Origin: Haematobia irritans
Lineage: Eukaryota; Arthropoda; Insecta; Diptera; Muscidae
Reading direction: 5' to 3'
DNA: 64,000 nt
NCBI RefSeq assembly: GCF_050003625.1
Contig: NC_134401.1
Location: forward strand, 310,001 to 374,000
Within the stretch, counting starts at the first letter, position 1, and each line of letters starts with the position of its first letter. Below are positions 59,432 through 64,000 of this stretch, one piece after another. The notes under the pieces were generated by a model that worked only from the letters and a program-made list of their open reading frames with translations, was not told where the DNA came from and did no database searches. The translations under genes and the position numbers were made by a program.

Positions 59432-60479
59432 TTATTATATGCTTGCATGTTTGAAATTTGATAATATTCGTGGTTCCCGTTGAAATTTAAATATATTTTT
59501 ATTCGTGAGTAATTTCTACGTCTATTTATTCTCTCCACTCTAAATTCCTTCCGGACAGCCAAATTGTCAACAGGGAATACTATTGAGTTGGAATTATACG
59601 TCGACGCTGTTTTGCCTTACCTCTAGTTTTTCGCCAAAATTTAAACCAATATCATTAAGGTTAAGATAAAAGGTAGAGAAAAAAATACATATAATAGTTC
59701 CAAATTTTCTTCACAATAGTTGAATGAAAATTAATAAAAAAAATTGCTAAAGGTGATAGCTCAGAAATATGTGTTGTTTGTCGAAAACAAAAAATCCTAA
59801 AACAAAAAAACAAACATTTGTTCCCCAAAAAAAAGTATGTTTATGCTTAATGCTTAGTACTAAGTTCGTTTCTGCGAAAAACGAATATCTTCATATATCT
59901 CCATAAATAGGGTCTCAAACCCAGGGATGTTAACTTATTTATGCGAAATAATATGCCTGCCTATTTTTTCGTGCGAAGATTCTAGGTTTGTATAAATATA
60001 TGTCTGAAAATGCTCTCAAAACAAAGATTTGGCATTTATTCCGCGCTAACGTTTTTTATATGGAGCATAACAGTTTTTCGTGCGAAAACGTGATCTTAGT
60101 ACTAGGCTTAAGTTGTAAAAGATATTAGTTCGAATCTAGACATTATTTATATTAATTTATATTATTAATCTTTTCTTTAGATTAATATGTACACCAAACA
60201 TAATATATTACTTCTTGAATATAATGTAAAATTATAACCATACACGTAATATGTTTACACCCAAACCTATAAAGAACATATTTTCTATCCATGTAGCAGT
60301 ACTGGTACTTGATTTAATGCCAACAGTATATTATATATTATCAGATATGATGTCATATATAAATATATACAATTATATTTAAGTTCAAATCAAAACACTA
60401 ATGAAACGAAAATAACATTTTAGAAAACCAATTTTCTCTCGGTGTATTTAACATGTTCCATTCTAACATTGTTCGCCAA

Positions 60480-61060
60480 AACATCTTATAATTTTCGCTC
60501 TTGATATGGTGTGGTGTTGTTACCTACGAGTCTCTTAAAACACGAAAAAGCTATCAGTAACAGCCCGACTAGCAGCACATTGTGCATACATATGTACATA
60601 CTTATGTTATAACAAAGAGAGTCGGCACTGTTGTTGTTGCGGGTATTCTTTTGGTATTTTGTTTGTATTCGGTGTTCATTTCTCCCGATTTAGATATGTG
60701 CAAAAGTAACATCACCACTCGCCATCACCACCACCTCATTTTCTCCACCCAACACCAGTAGAATCAAACAAGGAACGGTAATCACACTGAAACAACGAAG
60801 TAATCAGTTGTGTTTTTTTAAACGGCAAATACGGACGTGTGATATTGTTCCTCTTTATACAGAAGCCGCATAATCAGTATGTTCTGAGAAAACTTCGAAA
60901 TCGTTAACAAACAAGAAAACAATACTAAAAAAGCCGCTAGACGTGATAGTTCCTAGCCAGACGGGCGTAGAAGTGTGAAGTGAAAAATAAAAATATAAAA
61001 ATATAAAAATAAAAATGTTAAAATATTAATCCATATACATTGCATGTGCTGTTCCAGTTT
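60480..61060 (+). promoter_or_regulatory. possible internal promoter / 5' UTR
   Basis: Less AT-biased than its surroundings, with ATCAGTTGTG (initiator-like) at about 60803 and then an A-rich leader ending GTGAAGTGAAAAATAAAAA, the look of a fly 5' UTR. It could start a shorter RhoGEF2 form with only the DH-PH part. No transcript evidence. Confidence 0.25.
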
Positions 61061-64000
61061 GCAATAAAAAAACTTTTCTTGTTTTTTGGGGAAAAGATTT
61101 TGTACCCGTGGTCAACATTTGTAATGGTTTCCGAACGCAAAACGGAAAATATTAATGTGTTCCCTATATATGATGTCAGCTGGAATTTTAATTATCTCGC
61201 GAAAGTGATTCAACCCCTACTGGAGGAACAACATGTGCAACTTCAAATCTTATTCTTATGTGAACTTGCTTTTCATGTACCCATATCAATAAGGTTGCTC
61301 TGTCCATATATGTATGTGTGATTGTTACAAGGAAATTTGCAAATTAATCATAGAATGCCAAGAATTGATTGAGAAATTTGCGAGCAGCGTTGGGTTGCAT
61401 ACATGGTGCATCCATTGTCCATTTTTTTGTTTCGTTTGGAAGAGTTTGCTGGGAGTTCAACGCATCTTTATCACAATCAATACAGATTGAAACCAACCAC
61501 TGTGTTTGCGTACAATGTCGTTGCATAAATGGAAGATGCTTTATAGTGGTTGAGGAAAATCTCGTATAATACATTGAACAAAGCAAAAAATTACTGGTTG
61601 GTGATACTTCCCCATAATTAAGGGCCTATAGAGTTCACTCACACAAGAGTCGATATTATGGATCGCAGATATGTCTGCAACGTGTTGTCATCATTTTTTT
61701 TTTTCATATAAATACCTTAAACAAATATCCAAAAATCCTATAAATAATTTAGTTTTGAACTATTTACTTTATTTTTGGAACAGGTGGTTTTATAAGAAGC
61801 TTTAATTTATATATTATCTTAAAAAAAAAACGCACTTGCAAAAAGCTAAACAGTCTCAGAAGCAAGAAATATTGTTCTACATTGAATAATGTAGGCACGA
61901 AGATATGTGTTCCGGTTTTGAAGCCAATGGAATAGTTGCTTGGATAACCACGATGACTACTTCAAACAAGGGTAGAAAAATTCTGTAGCTTAGGTAAACT
62001 TAAATCATAGCTCTTTCTTTGTTATTTTAAAGTAATTGTGGTTTGTCTTGATTGTTTTATCAAAGTGCTCACATAGAACTGCATCATCCTTGAGTATTGA
62101 ATACCATAACTTTATACAATGAAGGAAACATCCAGATCCAAGTGAAATAGATAGTGCTTTTCGGCAAAGATCATTTTCATAAGCAACTCAATTTTACGCT
62201 AAGGTCTTAATTTATTACGATTCCTAAAATAGTAGTAGTGATTTATCAAAATGTCTTCAAATGCGACCGATTTGCGGTGATTTCGACGCAATAACTATAC
62301 ATATTTGTAAAGAGTTTTTTCATACCAAAATATTCGTGCACGATATCGCGCTAAAAAAAGTGAACCCACCAGGAAAGACTGCATTACAAACGTCGATAGG
62401 CAAAAATAAGTAAATATTTTTCAATAAATTCAAGAAAATATAGTTCAGAAAATGGTTCACTGACTTCATATTTAGTATTAGATTTTATTTAATATTAGGG
62501 TGTTTCAATACTATTTATTTTCAGAAAGCATTCTATTTCATTTAAAAAATTTAGAATGTCATTGTCATTCCATTTTGCTGTGAGAAAACTTAACTATGCA
62601 ATTTGGTCATTTTCATTGACATCATCAATGTGTTGGTAAACTTTTGTAATTGTAATTTGGTTACAACAGACCCAGCAAAAAAAGCGCAGAAGAGATGAAT
62701 TTAACATGGGCTTGTCATAGGACGGATGTCCACCATTTCAACAGCCGTTGCACTGAATTTGCATCACTTCTTAAGGGGTGGTCCGAATTCAATGTTTTGT
62801 GTGATATTTTGCCAAATAAATTATTTTTAAAATGTTGTATGATTAATGCAGTCGAACGCTTGTCTAAGACGTTTGACTTCAAATATTTTCAAAAATTTGC
62901 AATTTTTCTAGAATGGATTTAGAATTTTTTCGAAAAAATTTAAATAATTTGAACTATTTTATTAATTCTTACTTTTTTTAAACCTATTTGTGTTGTTTCC
63001 TGTAAATTCTATATTTTGTTCATTACTTGGTACTTTAACTTTATGAATTTTATATATTAACATTTTAAAATTAGTCTTTTCTTGTCAAAAGGGAAATTTA
63101 AATTTTTCTTCATCCTAAAATATATATTGTAAAGAAATAAAGAATTTTCTCTGCAAAAATACGTCTTCACGTTATTCCACTGAAAATAACAATTTGAAAC
63201 AAAAAAAATTTAAATTTCTTATTAAAAATTTTCTTATTAAAAATTTTGAATCAATAGAACTTCATGTGTAGTTAAAATAAAGAACATCATTGGTAGGGCA
63301 TTTTTGGAAGTGTTTTGAAAGTTATGCCTTTAGAAGAACTTCCATTTTTCTTGCTGGGGAGTTATCATTTCTTAATACTTGCGCATAATTAGGATTATAT
63401 GCTTCCGATATTTGCTGAATATTATGGAATCCATTATCTGCTCGGAGAAGAAGATATAGATTAACAGATAATGATGATTTTGTTTGTAAATCAATCCAAT
63501 GGTAGTAAAAATCAATTTTTGTATTATTGACAGTAATATTTTATATAAAATATTGCGAAAAAATACCCAGTGATTCGTGCACCTAATTACCGAAAAATTG
63601 AAACGCAAATATGGGATCGCGATCCCGGGAATTGGGAATCGCAGTTATTAACGAATTTCACTGTATCATTGTTTGCCTATCAAGGCAAATAATGCTTGAT
63701 TGTAATAATTTTACTTGCAAATGGCAATTTCCCATATTTACATAATTTACTAAAAATGAAGAAAATGGAACATGTGTTCAATACTTGTGAATGACCATCA
63801 GGTACCATTGTCTTATTCCTCCAAGTAGGGCAATTGTTGGGTCCGTAAATTCAGTGGGGAATGTGTGATCAATATTTTATTTGCTGTCGTCATTGGATCG
63901 TTCTTTCAGATGTTGTTCATTCATGTTTTCGAATAACAACAACATCAGCACGCCACGTATGACCACAATATTGTTTAAACATAATTCTCGCACATTTTCA

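Larger units (their letters stand above)
57560..64000 (+). other. RhoGEF2 intron 13, continues past window
   Basis: No exon with DH or PH features was found. It holds a SINE scrap (57691-57788, 'TCAGTCCATTGTGATATCAC'), two AGATCT-rich elements and a possible internal promoter near 60.5-61.06 kb. 61.1-64.0 kb shows only AT-rich sequence. Confidence 0.65.

Overview
The window reads as nuclear DNA of a higher (calyptrate, probably muscid) fly. It is AT-rich, its genes match Drosophila/vertebrate families with short fly-type introns, and it carries a mariner whose termini are of the irritans (Himar) type plus several copies of a tRNA-headed SINE. The species call is inference: no marker gene is present.

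Layout. 1-18.0 kb has no gene I can support. It is a patchwork of non-autonomous DNA elements, SINE pieces, tandem duplications and a strong hairpin. 18.0-22.1 kb is a compact cluster of three conserved genes: a BORC subunit 8 homologue (minus), the nucleolar GTPase Ns2/GNL2 (plus, divergent from the first across a 266-bp shared promoter) and a PSME3IP1/NIP30 homologue (minus, four exons, convergent with Ns2). 22.5-24.8 kb is an island of back-to-back inverted-repeat elements, including an element that inserted into a copy of itself. 25-33 kb holds a possible 5'-UTR exon, a dead pogo/Tigger element carrying a SINE, a SINE nested in an older SINE, a broken irritans-type mariner and two LINE remnants.

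33.7-57.6 kb is the N-terminal half (thirteen coding exons, about 1,264 residues) of RhoGEF2: PDZ domain, helical linker, long proline/Gln/Asn-rich region with two near-identical SH3-ligand motifs, RGS-like domain and C1 zinc finger. The DH-PH catalytic exons must lie beyond the right edge, because the last exon seen ends in a donor site and the next 6.4 kb is intron. Large introns carry more transposons: a deleted Tc1/mariner-superfamily element, a perfect-TIR MITE, and a Jockey-like LINE split by a 1.36-kb repeat unit.

The genes are unrelated in pathway: lysosome positioning (BORC), 60S ribosome biogenesis (Ns2), a proteasome-activator binding protein and Rho1 signalling. Most of the notable structure is in the mobile DNA and in splice choices of RhoGEF2; I did not find a clearly new multi-gene system.
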